A DNA stretch of 64,000 bases from Campanula takesimana (GCA_026119855.1 JAOWBW010001468.1:186001-250000), one strand, 5' to 3'; positions 11,024 through 23,918 are shown, numbered from the stretch's first letter. Numbers and translations: made by a program. The notes: generated by a model not told the origin, from the sequence alone.

Positions 11024-12571
11024 TGATTGAGTGTTATTAGTCATTATCTACAAATATGCAAAATTTCCAAAATTTAATAAGTACCAGTTTTTCATTAAAG
11101 AAACAAACAATGTATTTTTCAAACAAAATACTCCCACTAAATTATATAACCTTCATATACATCCAATGTATAATATAATTTAAATGGGTTAAGATCCAAC
11201 TTTAATTTAATTTCAAGTCCGCTAAGGCAGATTACACAAAATCAAATTAATTAGGTAGACAACTCTTGTCAATCATATCTCATATGACTCTTAGTTCCTT
11301 TTATGAGATTCTTTAAGAAATCCAATTTCAAAAAGCATGTTAAACCTCATCTTTGCCTAGGCCCAAAACTGTTTTGACGCCCAATTAAGTCTAACCATTT
11401 TAAACGCATAGTTAATGTGTCCCGCTAGGGCGTGCCCACATTATCTATCTTGCTCATACATAAATAAATTTAATGCATCTCGCTAGGGCGAATCTACAAT
11501 AGAGTCACTTATGTACTAACATGTGTTTTAATCATGGCATGGCAATAAAAGACTTAAAACTTTCTTTGAAGGTTCATCACATATATCATATAACACATTT
11601 ATGAGCACATAATATAAACATGTTACACATCAAGTTTAGCCACTAAATTAATCTCATTAATTTAAGCATGATATTTATGTGTCATTAGTTTCTCTATAAT
11701 TATGAGGATGAGACTAATTCAACTTTGGTTATTATCTCCAAATCAAGACAACAAGAAGTGCGGTCGAACTAAGCCATTAGGCAACCACAATCCCGCACTA
11801 ATTCAAGAAACCAAGAAAGTAGTCCATGTGGCCGAAACTAAGCAATAGATGGTCTCGATGAACGTAGGCCAATTGCATTCACAATTCCACATGGATATCC
11901 AATCATTGAATCAAGAACTTTGTTTCTCAATTTTAACAATTATGAACTCTTCATAATTCTAACTTCGTTTTATCTTTGAAACTTTGATTGTGATCAATTT
12001 TGGGAAACACAATCTCGATGAACGCAGATTGGCCATCCAAAACTTGAACCAATCTAGGAATCACAAGACTAAAACAAATAGGAAAATCAAACCCCAAAAT
12101 CCACACACAAACCAACTACCCAAAACCCATTCCAGATCAACAAGTCTGGACTGGTTCTGTTACTGGTTTTGTCGAATTTATCGAAAATTCCATATTCAGA
12201 TTTTAACCAAAATCAGAACAAATTTTGACCACCGAGCGCCCGCCTACAAAGGACCAGGCGCCCGCTTGAATGGCCAGAATAGTATAGAATTTTAAAGTTC
12301 GAAAATTTTGTCTCAAAATTATTTTTCCCCGATTATTAAAACTTTGATCCAATCAAAATCAATAATCGAAATAATTCAGAATCCACCATAATTTTTATTG
12401 CGATTGAATCGTGCGATTAAAGTTGCAAAACAATAAACCACTTAAAATCACAAAACACATAAGCATCATATATTCCAATATTCATATCATGCAAGGCACA
12501 TAAACAATTTATATACACATAACATGATCCAAGTATTGAATTAATCAACATGAACGGCGCTCTGATACCAC
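11024..12571 (-). other. Copia-A untranslated leader
   Basis: About 1.5 kb between the primer site and the gag ATG, with no supported ORF. At 12234-12271 it carries a pair of GC-rich repeats, GAGCGCCCGCCT then CCAGGCGCCCGCTT. These match the pair in the LTR of the unrelated Copia-B. Confidence 0.7.
12559..12570 (-). other. Copia-A primer binding site
   Basis: The minus strand reads TGGTATCAGAGC directly after the 5' LTR. It is complementary to the 3' end of plant initiator-Met tRNA. Confidence 0.85.
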
Positions 12572-14082
12572 TGTTGGGTTTCGATCAAACATGCGCAGCG
12601 GAATTTAGCAATTAAAATTTTAAGAAACCCAAAGCCATGGATCCGTTCATATGATTAAATCAAATACAACAAGATGAATAGAGGAATAACTAACCCTTGA
12701 TGGCTATGAATTTTCTCTTCGGTCTTGGTGGAGATCTTGAAGCTTTATCACGAACAAATCACGAACTTTGTAAGATGATAAAATTCACCCTCTAGCGGTA
12801 TCCACACTTCGAACGAATATCAAAGGAGCTTCTTTGATCTTGGTTGCTAGACCAATATTATGAAACACACTTTCACAATATAATAAGGAACTATATGGAA
12901 TTTATTTGTGAATTATTTTGTTCCTCAATCAATGATATCTTAGAACAAAATAAAATCTCTCTCAAACACTTTGGAGACTCACAAAAGCACTAGTTAATAT
13001 GGTCTGGCCGAATTGGGGTTTTTATACACAATTAAGACATATTCCAAATAGGAATCTTGTGCCAAAAACCTTCCTAAATCGAATTAGGAATTTTCCTGTC
13101 GGCAGCACCAGGCGCCCGCCCGGTACCACCCGAGCGCCCGCTCATTTGGGCAGAAGGTCAAGGCCTTTTCCGGCTTATTCAGGCGCCCGCCTGGTTCAAC
13201 CCAAGCGCCCTCTTGGTTGACCAGGAGCCCCAGAATAATTCCAGAAATTCCCTTGAGGTCCTTCGACCCTAAATTCCAATACAGTCCTTTTATTAAAGAT
13301 TCGTTCTATTGTGTGCGACCCTCTAGGATTATACTAAGTTGGCAATGGGCTCAAACATGATCCCATAAGATATGATTAGGTTCTAGCAAACCGTCATACC
13401 TACACAAATAGTATAACTAGATACAAGGTCGCATTCCTTTAGAATATGTCACAATCCCTTTGTCTCCGATGTCATTGAACACAAGTCATGGTCAAACAGT
13501 CAACTTGTTTTGTTCAATACTTTCTCGATTCCGAATATGTTGATAATTCAAATGCTATTGATCCAATCAATCCATTTGAGTCCGGCCGAACATTTCATCA
13601 ACATCATTCCTTCGAGGGGCCCAAGCTTGACATCTCTCCGTAGAGGGACAAATCCATTTAGCTTATTATTCTTCCCAACGAGAATCCGATTATGCCAATC
13701 ATACCCTTTATAACTACCGTGTTAAGGTAGCGTTTGAATATGTCAAACACAATGTTCATCAAGTGGAAGACTATAATAACTTTATGTATAAGGATTCAAA
13801 TGACATAACTAATATGAGATATATGTTCGACATAGACCATGACATAAATCTCATACAGCGGGTCATGTCCAGTACCTTGTTCCAAACAAGTACCCATAAA
13901 TCTAACATGATCATCCCATGATCATTTAGCCTTTATACTAGTGCTTAACAAGTACTAGGGACGGAGATTATTATGAGTAAACATGAACAACAATAATAAT
14001 CAAAACATCTCTTTTATTGATATGAAATAAATGATAACAATTACAACGTTTATTAAATGTGCCTAGGGCACCACTACCAACA
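12572..14082 (-). repeat. Copia-A 5' LTR (promoter LTR)
   Basis: Identical in length to the other LTR. On the minus strand a TATAAAAA box near 13017-13025 would drive transcription leftward. Dyads occur at about 13111-13216, the last altered to GCGCCCTC. It abuts the second GGAAT duplication. Confidence 0.9.
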
Positions 14083-14385
14083 GGAATCTTCTGAGCAGGT
14101 TGACCTCCTTTGGGGTAGTTGCTCTTCGGAGCCTTTATGTATTTTGTTGTGAGATCGAGGTAGTACAGTGTTGTGTAAATACTGTTATCCGTTGAGTTTT
14201 TATATTATTAGTTGTTCTTGCTTCCGCACTTGTAGATTGTCTCCGAGTTGAAATCTCGTGAGGTGTTATTTAATGGTATTGGTCTATAGTTGAATTCACG
14301 CGCCCGGTTTGGTATTTTGCATTTTGAAGATGTACATTATGTAAATTTTATGTTTATGGATTTTAGAATTTTCCGGGGCGTGACA
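14083..14385 (+). repeat. Gypsy-G 5' LTR, second part
   Basis: Continuation of the LTR after Copia-A, starting with the duplicated GGAAT and ending GGGGCGTGACA. It matches 20046-20348. Confidence 0.88.
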
Positions 14386-17300
14386 GTTGGTATCAGAGCA
14401 ATGGTTTTGGATCGTGAAAGAGTATAAGAACTCTGATATTGAATAGGTTTCAATAAATAGGTGTTATAATTTTGAGCAGTTTAGAAAACTAAGTTTTCTT
14501 GAAGATGAGGTTAAGGTAGAAGTGGTTGAGTTATGAGTCGTGATATTGACGTCGAGTGTTTCTTCTCTTATGGTATATCAAGTATAGGATTTGTGTCAAT
14601 AGTGTTGGTTCCATTGGGGTTAGTTGGCTTGGGAATCGAGAGTGCGAGTTGTGAAGGCTTGGACGTACCTATTTCGTAAAGTGGAAATGTCTTGTGCTAT
14701 ATTCGTATGTTTGTTCTCATTAAGTGATTGATGTTGAGGTGTATTCTTGAATGGGGAACTACGTGATTGCTACTGGTATGTATAGGGTGATTTAGTTATG
14801 TCACCTATGCGGGATATTGATGAGTTAAGTGGTATGGTTTAGCTTTCTATATGCTACGAATTTCTTGTGTGCCATCGATAGGTGGAGAATATTTCTATAT
14901 TGGTATGTTTGACTTTGTTTAGAAGCATACTAGGTATATATATATAATGTTCAGGTTTTATGTCGAAAATCAGAAAATCTTTATTATAAGGTTGTGCTGG
15001 GAATTTAGCTTATTCAGTTGGCAATATTAATTTTGAAATATTAGGTATAATTTATATTGGGTGCAATATGTCGCTTGACTGATAGGGAACTTGGGTTATA
15101 TGATGAGTTGATATGGGCTATAATACTGATAGGTGAATCAGTGAACATATAGTATCGGTTGGGTTAAAATAGTTAAAGATTCAATTTGAGAATTTCTTGA
15201 TAGGAGATTTTTCTTTACTTTTAGTACATCTACGTGAGTGCATCGGAATTGTTTAGTATGAAGAAATACATAGCTTATTAGTTGAGTTATGATACTTTTG
15301 GAATCATTTTAGTACATGACTGGAGTTGAGTTAAAGCAATACGAGTTATGAGTATATTGTGGAAGTTATAATCATTAATGATGGTGAGTGCGTTAAGTTT
15401 AAAGGACTAGACATATTTAGAGAAGGTGAGAATTCCTCGAACAATATTAAACGCATTTTTGGGTTTTAGTGAACAGTTGTCACATGGTTCTGAATCTTTT
15501 CTTGGTGGCGTCCTCGTTTGGATTAAGGATTTGTAAAGGAAATTGAGTATAGATACTTTGGCATATTAAAGGATACTATGATTCTGTATTGGGACGGAGC
15601 AGCTTATTGAATATTTCGGATTATTAGTGATCATTTGTAATATCTTTTAGAGTTGTAAGTTGTAATATATTGATATTTATGAAAATAAAGATTGTGAAAA
15701 CTTCGGATCGTTACAGTTGCTACTTTAATAGTAATCCTTGGAGATATAGTCACGCGGTGAACATTTGGAGGATGGGAAATTTCTTTAGCTTTTCATAGTT
15801 TAAGAAGTTGAGTAAGCTCGAGATGGTTTAATGTTTTGAATTTCTGGGAAGTAATATTAAGTATGCGATTATCTAATGGAAGTATCTTTACAGTATAATT
15901 AGGGTTGTGAATAAGACAAGTTTGTAGTATCTCGAGAATTATGTTTAAGAGAAATTTGGATTCTTCAATTTTGGCCTTGAGTATGGATTTTAGTTAGGAG
16001 TGAGGATAGTGATTGAAGAAGGTTCGGTACGAGAGATTACTATGTTGTAAGCATTATTTAAGTTTACTATATGATGGGTTAAAGTGGATAATTGGGAAAT
16101 TCGGAAGAGACGGAACTAAAGTAGCCGTGGCTATTGGATCATTCGGGTAAGTATTCTAAAATTCGGGTTAATAAATAGAGCTATCTATTACTAGGGATTG
16201 ATTGTGGTTTTATTGATATCGCCTTAGCAAACTATAGTTGTTTTTATGGGACCAAGTTTAGAAATGATGTTAATGGGTTATCAATGTTGGATAGTTATAG
16301 GTTCTTCGAAAAGATAAATGTGAGTTAATACAAGTAGGTTGAGAAATACAAAGATTATGATTGTATATGTTTTATCAAATAAGGAAGATGATTTTAGTAG
16401 TGGAATCATATTGATCGAAAAGTTGATAATGGTAAATTTCCTGGATATAATTGAAATGTTGGGTTGACAATAATTGGAAGTAGCACATCAATGATTAGAG
16501 GACCTCCCTAATAGGGATGGCCAAAACCGGTTCCGGGCCCGGTTCCGGTTCGGAACCGCCGGTTCCGGTTCGTCAAATGGGTGACCCTTAACCGGCCCGC
16601 ACTTACCCCGGTTCCGGTTCCGGTTTGGCACAATACGGTTCCGGTTCGGTCCGGTTCCGGTCCGGTTCCGGTCCTCTCCTTTAAAATTATTGAAAAATAA
16701 GGGATTTTCGGTACGGTTCCGGTTCCGGTCCGGTTCGGCATATATGTGACCCTGAACCGGCCCGCATGCCTTGCGGTTCCGGTTCGTCCGGTTCCGGTTT
16801 CCTCCCCGGTTTGCTCCGGTTCCGGGCTTTTCCGGTCCGGTTCCGGTCCGGTTTGGCCATCCCTACTCCCTAAGAGACCTCTAAAGGTATAGGGATAAAT
16901 GATGATGAATTTTTCGGTATGGTGACCATATATTTGATAACACCTCAATAGTGCTTTATTATAGTGGATTGAATAACCCAGTCTACCTGCCTAATATGTG
17001 CTTCTATGTTATAGTCGTTAGTGCTAATCCTTTCCTTATGAGTTCTAGTAGTAGGATGATTACGTGGGATAATTGTGGAAATAATTTATGACAGGGACCA
17101 TTGTAGTACATCTTGATCTTAATAGACTCCTCAGAGTGTTATGGATAATTATTTGGGTCTTGTTATAATATTAGGAAACCTTGGGACCAATATATATTTT
17201 AAGCATATACTACGTGTGTGTGGAGTTTATTCCAAATACTATTGGGATAATGAAAAATAAAACTTATGGATGTTGGCGATTTAAGGGTTGATTGAGAGCG

Positions 17301-17609
17301 TAATGCTAATTAGGATCAAATCAGCTATGTCTCAGAATTGGTGATCAAGTGATAGTCTTGAGAATTTGAAATTCCGGATGAAAGAGGAAGTTGACTTTAG
17401 AATGTTTGATACGAGTATACTTGAGATATGTATGTGTTCAATATGTGTTGGTTTATTTGAGTCATGGAGACTATGTCGGAAATATTTAATAGGTACTTGA
17501 TTGGGATTATGAGTGCTTTATGAGAATCGATATTTTGTAGCCTCGATATGACTGTGTTATGATTTTGATAAGTGAATTCGCGGGCGAATTCTTTTTAAGG
17601 AGGGTAGAT
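14386..17609 (+). other. Gypsy-G internal region without readable genes
   Basis: Starts with the primer site TGGTATCAGAGC (14388-14399) and ends with the purine tract AAGGAGGGTAGA (17597-17608). No reading frame carries recognisable gag, RT or integrase motifs. The last codons before the LTR, EFAGEFFLRR, resemble the C-terminal residues that chromovirus pol encodes over its purine tract, a hint of ancestral pol. A hAT MITE occupies 16512-16865. Either a degenerate interior or a LARD-type non-coding interior. Confidence 0.6.
16512..16865. mobile_element. hAT-type MITE with perfect 8-bp target duplication
   Basis: 354 bp, beginning TAGGGATGGCCAAA and ending TTTGGCCATCCCTA, flanked by CTCCCTAA on both sides (16504-16511 and 16866-16873). 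The body is dominated by GGTTCCGG and ACCGGCCC repeats in both orientations. It is related to the split element at 2844/20558. The 146-codon reading across it is only repeat translation (Thr-Gly-Pro-Arg rich) and is not a gene. It must have used transposase supplied in trans. Confidence 0.9.
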
Positions 17610-20348
17610 TGTAACGACTCGAAAACCCGTCTCTATTTTCTTAGTAATAAATATTTATTTAATTATTTATTTATTTATGTGTGCATTTTGTGTTTCATAA
17701 ACTTCATGCTTATAATTATTTGGCTTGATTTTGTGATAAGTGTGAAATTTGGGGCTTCATTGGTAAGTGGGGTATATGGGTTTATGTGTTCAATGTTGAA
17801 GTAGAGGGGTTAATTAGAAACCTTTTTTTTTTATCCTAACAACTCCCTCACCTCCTCCCTCACCCTCCACTCACAGTCAATTCCTCCCCCTCCCTCCTGC
17901 ACCCTACACACACACACACAATGCAATTTTCTCTCCCTCTCCCTTTTTGATGAAAAAGGTAAGAAATCTCCATTTTCTTCTCCCTTCTTTTGATAGTCTT
18001 TTACTCATCATTTCTTAATGCTCATTTTATGAAAAATGTTTAGATCGTCGCTAGGATCGTATAGAGCTAAGAAAATTCGAATTCTGTCGCATTTCATAAA
18101 TTCTAAGTAAGTTGATTTTCCCCCTTTTATGCTAAAAATGTTCATTCTAAGTTCATATAATGCTATGATGACTAGATTTTGCTTCTTGGTTGAATTTTGA
18201 GATGATTTATATTTTGTTCATCTTTTGCGATTTTATGAAGGTTGAATTAATTCTTGGGTTTGTGTGTAGATGTTGTTATATAAGCCTTTTATAAGCTTAT
18301 ATGGTGTTTTAGTACCTTAGTATACTTGTTAGAAGTGTTAGATTTTGGTTGAGTTTTGGAATGGGAAGATATGGGTAAGAACCCAGCCATTGTTGCCGAT
18401 TTCCGGCAGAACAGGGGTAGTGGGCGACCGCCCACTATTGGGTTGGACGACCGCCCAGGTCATCAGTTGACATGGTGTTGAAACATGGGTTTGGGAGACT
18501 GCCCACGGGGGCTTTGGGCGACCGCCCATGAGGGCTGTTCTGAAGGTCTCTACTTTTGAGTTGTTTTAAGAGTCAAGCTTGGTCTAGGCTCGAAGTACTA
18601 CCCTAATTGAGTTAAATAGTCATCGTGGAACACTTTAGTGTTTGGAATTGGTTCATTTGTGAATAATGGTGTTATGGAATTTGATCAAGTATTGTTTGGG
18701 AATGTTTGGGCATCTTATGATGTGTTCGTGATTGTTCCAATCGAATTGATTTTGGATAAGACTTGGTCTAGGTTTTAGGCAATATCCTATAGTACCTAGA
18801 GGGTTGTTATTGAACACTAAAGTGTAGGGTTTGGTCCGGTTGTGATCATGTACTAATAGGTGTAACCTTTTGGATTCGTTTGGGGTGTTTAGAATTGGTT
18901 CGTTATGAGCGGATGTATAGCGTGAAATGGCGATTGGGTACCTGCGGTTTGATTAACCTTAAGGTGTAGTCATTCGGACTTCCTAATTGGAATTCTAGGT
19001 GTAAAAATATAGGGAGTTAATAGTCTTAGTACATCTTCATGAGTAAACGTTTAGGGAAATTTTGGTAATAATCATTGTACTATTTGTGAGCGACCGTTTG
19101 GGTTGTGCTCTTCATAAGTAACTTGTGAGTATCATCTTTGGGATGTGTTTAGTATGTGCCTTATCTTGGAGTCATCATGTTTTAATGGTCAATGTTATTG
19201 GACTCTTTTGTGAGAAACTTCTTGTGTTCATTGTTGTTGAACTCTTCTTGAGTAATCGTTTGCATCTTTATGGTGATTAATTGGTATGGTTCCCTACTTT
19301 GGAATCATTAATTGTTTACCGAGCTAGTGTTATTTCTTAGCGTTTATTTGAAAGCCCAGCTGGCATTTGTGGTAGTGTCGGGCGATGGGGATTATAATGG
19401 CAACGAGCCGAGTCCATTATAATGTGATCCATTGTTTTGCCCTTATTTTCCTCTTCCAGATTGGCCTTGGTTGGGATGAGCTAGCTTCCTTCGGAAGTAG
19501 TCTAGCTAACTTTTTGGGTTTTGACTTTATGTCATCTCCCCTGTCCTTTGTGACATGTTACATTGTTATGGTTCCGGTACCGGGGTTGTCATCTTCAGCT
19601 GTTTATGCTGCTATGAAGATGGTTTGATTGGTTGATTGATTGATTGGTCGGTTCTGACCAGTGTTCTCTTCGGCTGTTATGCTGCTATTGTTGATTGGTT
19701 GATCGGTTGAAGTTGCGCAGAGATTGTTCTATCAGTTTGGTGAAACCTTGGCTCGGTATCCTTTGTAACGTGTTTATTTCAGCTTTAAGTGCTGCATGAT
19801 GAGCTGGTCGTTATTTCCAACCGGTATGGGACGGTTGGCGATAGGGAGCCTCTCATTTGTTGTTATGTGATTGTACATTATGAATGCTTATTGTTATATT
19901 ACTGTTCATGACAGCATGGCACTTAGATGAATTTAGTAGCTTACTGAGATTTTATCTCACCCCGTTTCTTTTTATCTTTGTTGTTTTCCTTAACCCCCCC
20001 CCCCCAAGGAAAGCAAGTGGTAGCGTTGTGAGGTCCGTTGTAGCGGGAATCTTCTGAGCAGGTTGACCTCCTTTGGGGTAGTTGCTCTTCGGAGCCTTTA
20101 TGTATTTTGTTGTGAGATCGAGGTAGTACAGTGTTGTGTAAATACTGTTATCCATTGAGTTTTTATATTATTAGTTGTTCTTGCTTCCGCACTTGTAGAT
20201 TGTCTCCGAGTTGAAATCTCGTGAGGTGTTGTTTAATGGTATTGGTTTTTAGTAGAATTTACGCGCCCGGTTTGGTATTTTGCATTTTGGAGATGTACAT
20301 TATGTAAATTTTATGTTTATGGATTTTAGAATTTTTCGGGGCGTGACA
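17610..20348 (+). repeat. Gypsy-G 3' LTR, uninterrupted
   Basis: 2,739 bp from TGTAACGACTC to GGGGCGTGACA. It aligns with 3137-5562 plus 14083-14385 with scattered differences and is followed by AATGA. Confidence 0.88.
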
Positions 20349-20566
20349 AATGATTTTGATGGTTTTTTAACGGTTTTACTGACGGTTTAGACGGTTCCGG
20401 TTCACGGTTTGGTTGGGCGGTTCGGAACCGCCGGTTCACGGTTTTTTGGGGGGTTGAACCTTAACCGGCCCTTATCCAAAACGGTTCTGGTTTTCGTGGC
20501 GGTTCATGGCGGTTACAGTTTTTTCGGTTCCGATTCCGGTCCGATTTGGCCATCCCTAACAAAAAG

Positions 20567-21923
20567 AAGAAAGAAAATTTAGTATGATTGTTGTTGTTCT
20601 CGGTGTGTTGGTCGGTTCGGTCAACGGGGGCAGTAACTTGTTGGTTGCTTGAATTTTGGGAAGGAGGAGTAATGTTTCATCCAGACCCCTGTAATTATGA
20701 TCGGTTGTCAAATGACCTTAGGTTATAGAAACTCAATTAATCCCCAAGGCTAGTTAATTACATAAAACTTCTAAAGAATATGGAAATCTCTAAGCAGTCT
20801 TCACAGTTTAAGAAACTCCAAATCAATCCTTTTCTTTTCATTAATAATAGTGAGTATTCTTGTTAGATTTTGGATATCGTAATTGAAGACTCTGTTCGTT
20901 CTCCAATGATTGTAGCAAAGACACTCGTTAAAAGTAAAGGATTATACCTCTTTTAGGTTAATTGTTTTGTTGTTGTACCGTTCAATTGTTAGGCTTCCTG
21001 ATATTTCTTTGAATATCCATTCTTTGATACGTTAAGACTGACCTTATGTCAGTATTTGTTTTGACTTCCTCGTTTAGCGTTCTTTGACAAATCTTGGTTA
21101 TTGTTTCGTACACTCACGTATTTTTGTTCACTGATACATGTAAATATTTGAGATCGAAATTGTTCATATTTATGTACTATTTGATTATTTGATATGAGTA
21201 AAATTTTGTTTTCCGTTCATGATCACTAAGTTAAACAACACGGGGTACATTTGATATTTGGCTTTTTGAGGAAATTACACTACTGAGGATTAGTAGTGGG
21301 GTGTTCCGTAATCACTGTTTAGCATTCCTGCTCCTTGCAAGCTTTTGTGTTTGTGAAGGTCATTGGACCGCTTATGTGATCATGACTCCGTTAGAAAAGT
21401 ATTTATTATTCGTTTTGAATGATTTTGAAATATGTTATTAGTTAAAATGTTTCGGTTAAATTTGGAAATTCTTTTGTGATCATTTGCTCAGTTTGATCGT
21501 ATTCGTATTCAACTACGTATTTATATTCGTATTCTTTAAAATCATATTTTGATATATTTTAATATATTTGGTGGTCACCTCTTCTTAGCAACCGAAGGGG
21601 ACCGTATATGAACTTACTGAGTATTGTTCGCTCACCCTTTCTTCTTTTCTCTTCCTTCCAGCTAAGCAGAAATAGGAAGACAGGGTGGGATTTGACTATT
21701 TTAGTTTCGAGTTATTTAGTTAAACTTATTACGTATTTATGTTTGGTTTATTTGGAAAGTGACAGTTATGAATGTTGAGATGTAACCCTTTAGGGTTTGA
21801 TATTTGTAATTTTAAAATATTTATTGATCATTTGAGGTTGGCTTAATGATACTTTGGTTTGGGAAGTGTAACAGACTCGAGATTTGGGACCCATAAAGTG
21901 GGATTGGATTTCGGGGCGTTACA
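20567..21923 (+). repeat. End of another Gypsy-type LTR
   Basis: No genes are seen. The last several hundred bases have the layout of the Gypsy-G LTR 3' part (an ACTTACTGAGT...CTCACC block, then GGGGCGTTACA at the end) but a different sequence. It stops exactly where a copia gag fragment begins at 21924. No 5' LTR border or partner LTR could be found. The first part, about 20567-21200, is unclassified AT-rich DNA. Confidence 0.4.
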
Positions 21924-22502
21924 GATGCCTATGACATAGAGGCTCAATTGAAAGATATGTTTCAAGAGCAAGCTAAGCAAGAAAGGTTCGACACCATGGC
22001 TACTCTGACCTCATGCAAGATGAGTGAAGGACAGTCGGTTGGTCCTCATGTTTTGAAGATGAAAACCCATTTTGAGCATCTAGAGAGGCTCGGCTATGCC
22101 ATCCTGTTGAGTTGGCAACTGATATGATTTTAACTCATTACCTAAAATCTATAATCAGTTCGTCACGAACTTTAATATGCATTGTATGACTAAATCTCTG
22201 TATGAGTTGCATGGATGCTAAAGACATCAGAAAAGAAAATCATTAAGGAAGCCTCTCCGATGCTTATAGTTTCAAAAGAAGGAAAGGGCTCTAAGGCCAA
22301 AGGAAAGGGGAAGAAAAAAGTTGTCAAACCCAAAATAAGTAAGTCAAAGGTTGCCAATGCTGTGGTGGCAAAACCGAACTCTCAAAAGAATGCAATTTAT
22401 TTCCAGTTCAATGCAATTGGTCATTAGAAGCGTAATTGCAAGGCTTATATTGAAGAAAAGAAGAAGAAGAATGGCAATGAGATTGCTTCTACTTCAGGTA
22501 TC
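21924..22502 (+). pseudogene. gag: Relic copia gag, left part
   Basis: A decayed gag with clear similarity to the Copia-A gag: KDMFQEQAKQERFDT, LKMKTHFEHLERLGY and KPKISKSKVANA correspond to residues of the 10966-9392 protein. Frameshifts occur near 22100 and 22210, and the zinc-knuckle region is broken (FQFNAIGH followed by a stop). It begins abruptly at a Gypsy-type LTR. It continues at 50979 beyond the Sire-m insertion, where the joined site reads through in frame at the stretch equivalent to TSGIYMIDI of Copia-A. Confidence 0.75.
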
Positions 22503-23918
22503 TGTTGGTCCCAAAGGGCAACAAGGGTATGAAAAATAGCTAGAGGGGGGTGAATAGCTGTTTTAAAATTCTTTTCGTACCCTTGATAAACTCAATTGCA
22601 AATACGCACTTTATCAAATAAGCGTTATGATATGCGCCTATGAGAGTGAGTGAAATGCACAGCGGAATTTAATAATGTAAATAGGCGCAAAGTATGATAA
22701 AGGGGGCGCACACACACTCTAAGTATTTTGGCTCAAAGTGCGTAAAATAAGAAACTAAGGCAAATGATATAACAAACACAACACAGTTCAATCAATCAAT
22801 CTACAATGAATAAACAAACAAATAGGTAGATATGATATGAACTTGAAAGGAAATAGCAAGATAGTAAGTACGCGCTATTTGGAGAGGTTCTATCGGGAAA
22901 ATGATCTACGTCCTCTACCAAGATGGTTAGTCTTGGATTTCTAATGAAGATCTTATATTATGAGAGAGTGTTATAAATTACAATCTTTTGAGCTTATACA
23001 CTAACTCAAGATCTAATATTCTATGAAAGAACAAATCCTAGACAATAATCGGTGTATCTCTAAAAGAAATATCTAAGTGATCAAACTTAAACAGGTGCGT
23101 GTGTGATTTTAGATTCAAGGCTCTTTAGATCTTTGAGATTGAGAGCACAAGAAAACTAAAGTGTTTTCGCTTGAGAATCTGGGCTAAGGATGAAGTTATG
23201 AAGATGTTCTTGAGAATTCTGGAAATAACAAAGGCAATCTTCAAATCTTCAACAAATGCTTGAGAGAGAAATTCTTGAAATGCTTAGCAACTTCAAATGG
23301 TTGAAGTTATGGGGTATTTATAGTAGAGCCCCAAAAACTAGCTGTTGGAAATCCTTGGTGAGTCAGAGAAAGGACGGATGTGTTGTCACTCATTGAGTGG
23401 AGCACGTGTCCTTTTATAGCCGTTAGACACATAACACAAATATGACCGTTATGGACAGGTGTCTTTAGATGCAGGTGCATACGTGTTATTTAACCACCGT
23501 TGGATCATTGGCGTAGTTTGAATCTCTTCAAGTTTTCGAGTCTTCATTAAATCACTGAATATTATTTCAACATTTATGCGCGTTGAGCCAAGGAAGCGCG
23601 TAGACATAGTGTGCGCTAAGCTATCTGGGGCGCGTGAGCCAAGCTAGGCGCATTACTCATGCGCGCCTAAGGAGGCGCATGGCGCATGGGAGAGGCGCAT
23701 GGCGCGTGGCTTAAACTCAAAGTGTGATTTTCTTGAATCTTGATCTTCTTGCCCTATTCCTAAGCCTATTCTATTACAATGGACAACCTAAAAAATGAAG
23801 TATAAATACTTCTTACATGTGGGTCTAAAGTCCATGAAATAAAACTTAGGTGATAGATCAATCAAATCTAATCAATCCTATTACATTGAAACTGAGGTAT
23901 AAGTGGGCATACCCAACA
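22503..23918 (-). repeat. Sire-m 3' LTR
   Basis: 1,416 bp, starting TGTTGGTCCCAAAGG and ending GGGCATACCCAACA in plus reading. It is followed at 23919-23929 by ATCTCCCCCTA, the purine tract on the minus strand. It contains the GCGCC-rich patch near 23577-23708. Confidence 0.92.

Larger units (their letters stand above)
5563..14082 (-). mobile_element. Copia-A, near-complete Ty1/copia element
   Basis: The element has two LTRs of exactly 1,511 bp (5563-7073 and 12572-14082), which differ at roughly twenty positions by eye with no indels. The duplication GGAAT flanks it (5558-5562 and 14083-14087). It is inserted in the left LTR of Gypsy-G; the uninterrupted site is visible at about 20045-20056. 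Domain order gag-protease-integrase-RT-RNase H marks it as copia. It is the youngest-looking and least damaged element of the left nest. The sublineage is not assigned. Confidence 0.93.
3137..20348 (+). mobile_element. Gypsy-type LTR element (Gypsy-G), non-coding, nested host
   Basis: Both LTRs begin TGTAACGA and end GGGGCGTGACA and are flanked by the 5-bp duplication AATGA (3132-3136 and 20349-20353). A TGGTATCAGAGC primer site follows the left LTR and a purine tract precedes the right LTR, so orientation is plus. LTRs of about 2.7 kb with these ends resemble chromovirus (Del/Tekay-like) elements. The interior is only about 3.2 kb, part of which is a MITE, and shows no gag or pol frame. It is therefore a LARD-like or deleted, non-autonomous copy. 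Copia-A interrupts the left LTR. Confidence 0.8.
2844..20558. mobile_element. hAT-type non-autonomous element, split by the Gypsy element
   Basis: The element begins TAGGGATGGTCAA (2844) and ends TTGGCCATCCCTA (20558), near-perfect terminal inverted repeats. Its own sequence is only 2844-3136 plus 20349-20558, about 500 bp. Both parts are rich in GGTTCCGG-type repeats and lack ORFs. Flanks CCAAAATG and ACAAAAAG match at 6 of 8 positions, fitting an aged 8-bp hAT target duplication. A better preserved relative sits at 16512-16865. The Gypsy insertion at 3137 splits it. Confidence 0.65.

Noticed and set aside
16508..16948. 146-codon minus-strand ORF rich in Thr-Gly-Pro-Arg
   Set aside because: It is only the translation of GGTTCCGG repeats of a hAT MITE with perfect target duplications; composition, not coding, keeps it open.
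22215..22539. Two short plus-strand ORFs as a separate gene
   Set aside because: The first is part of the relic gag; the second is a shifted frame of it running into the Sire-m LTR.
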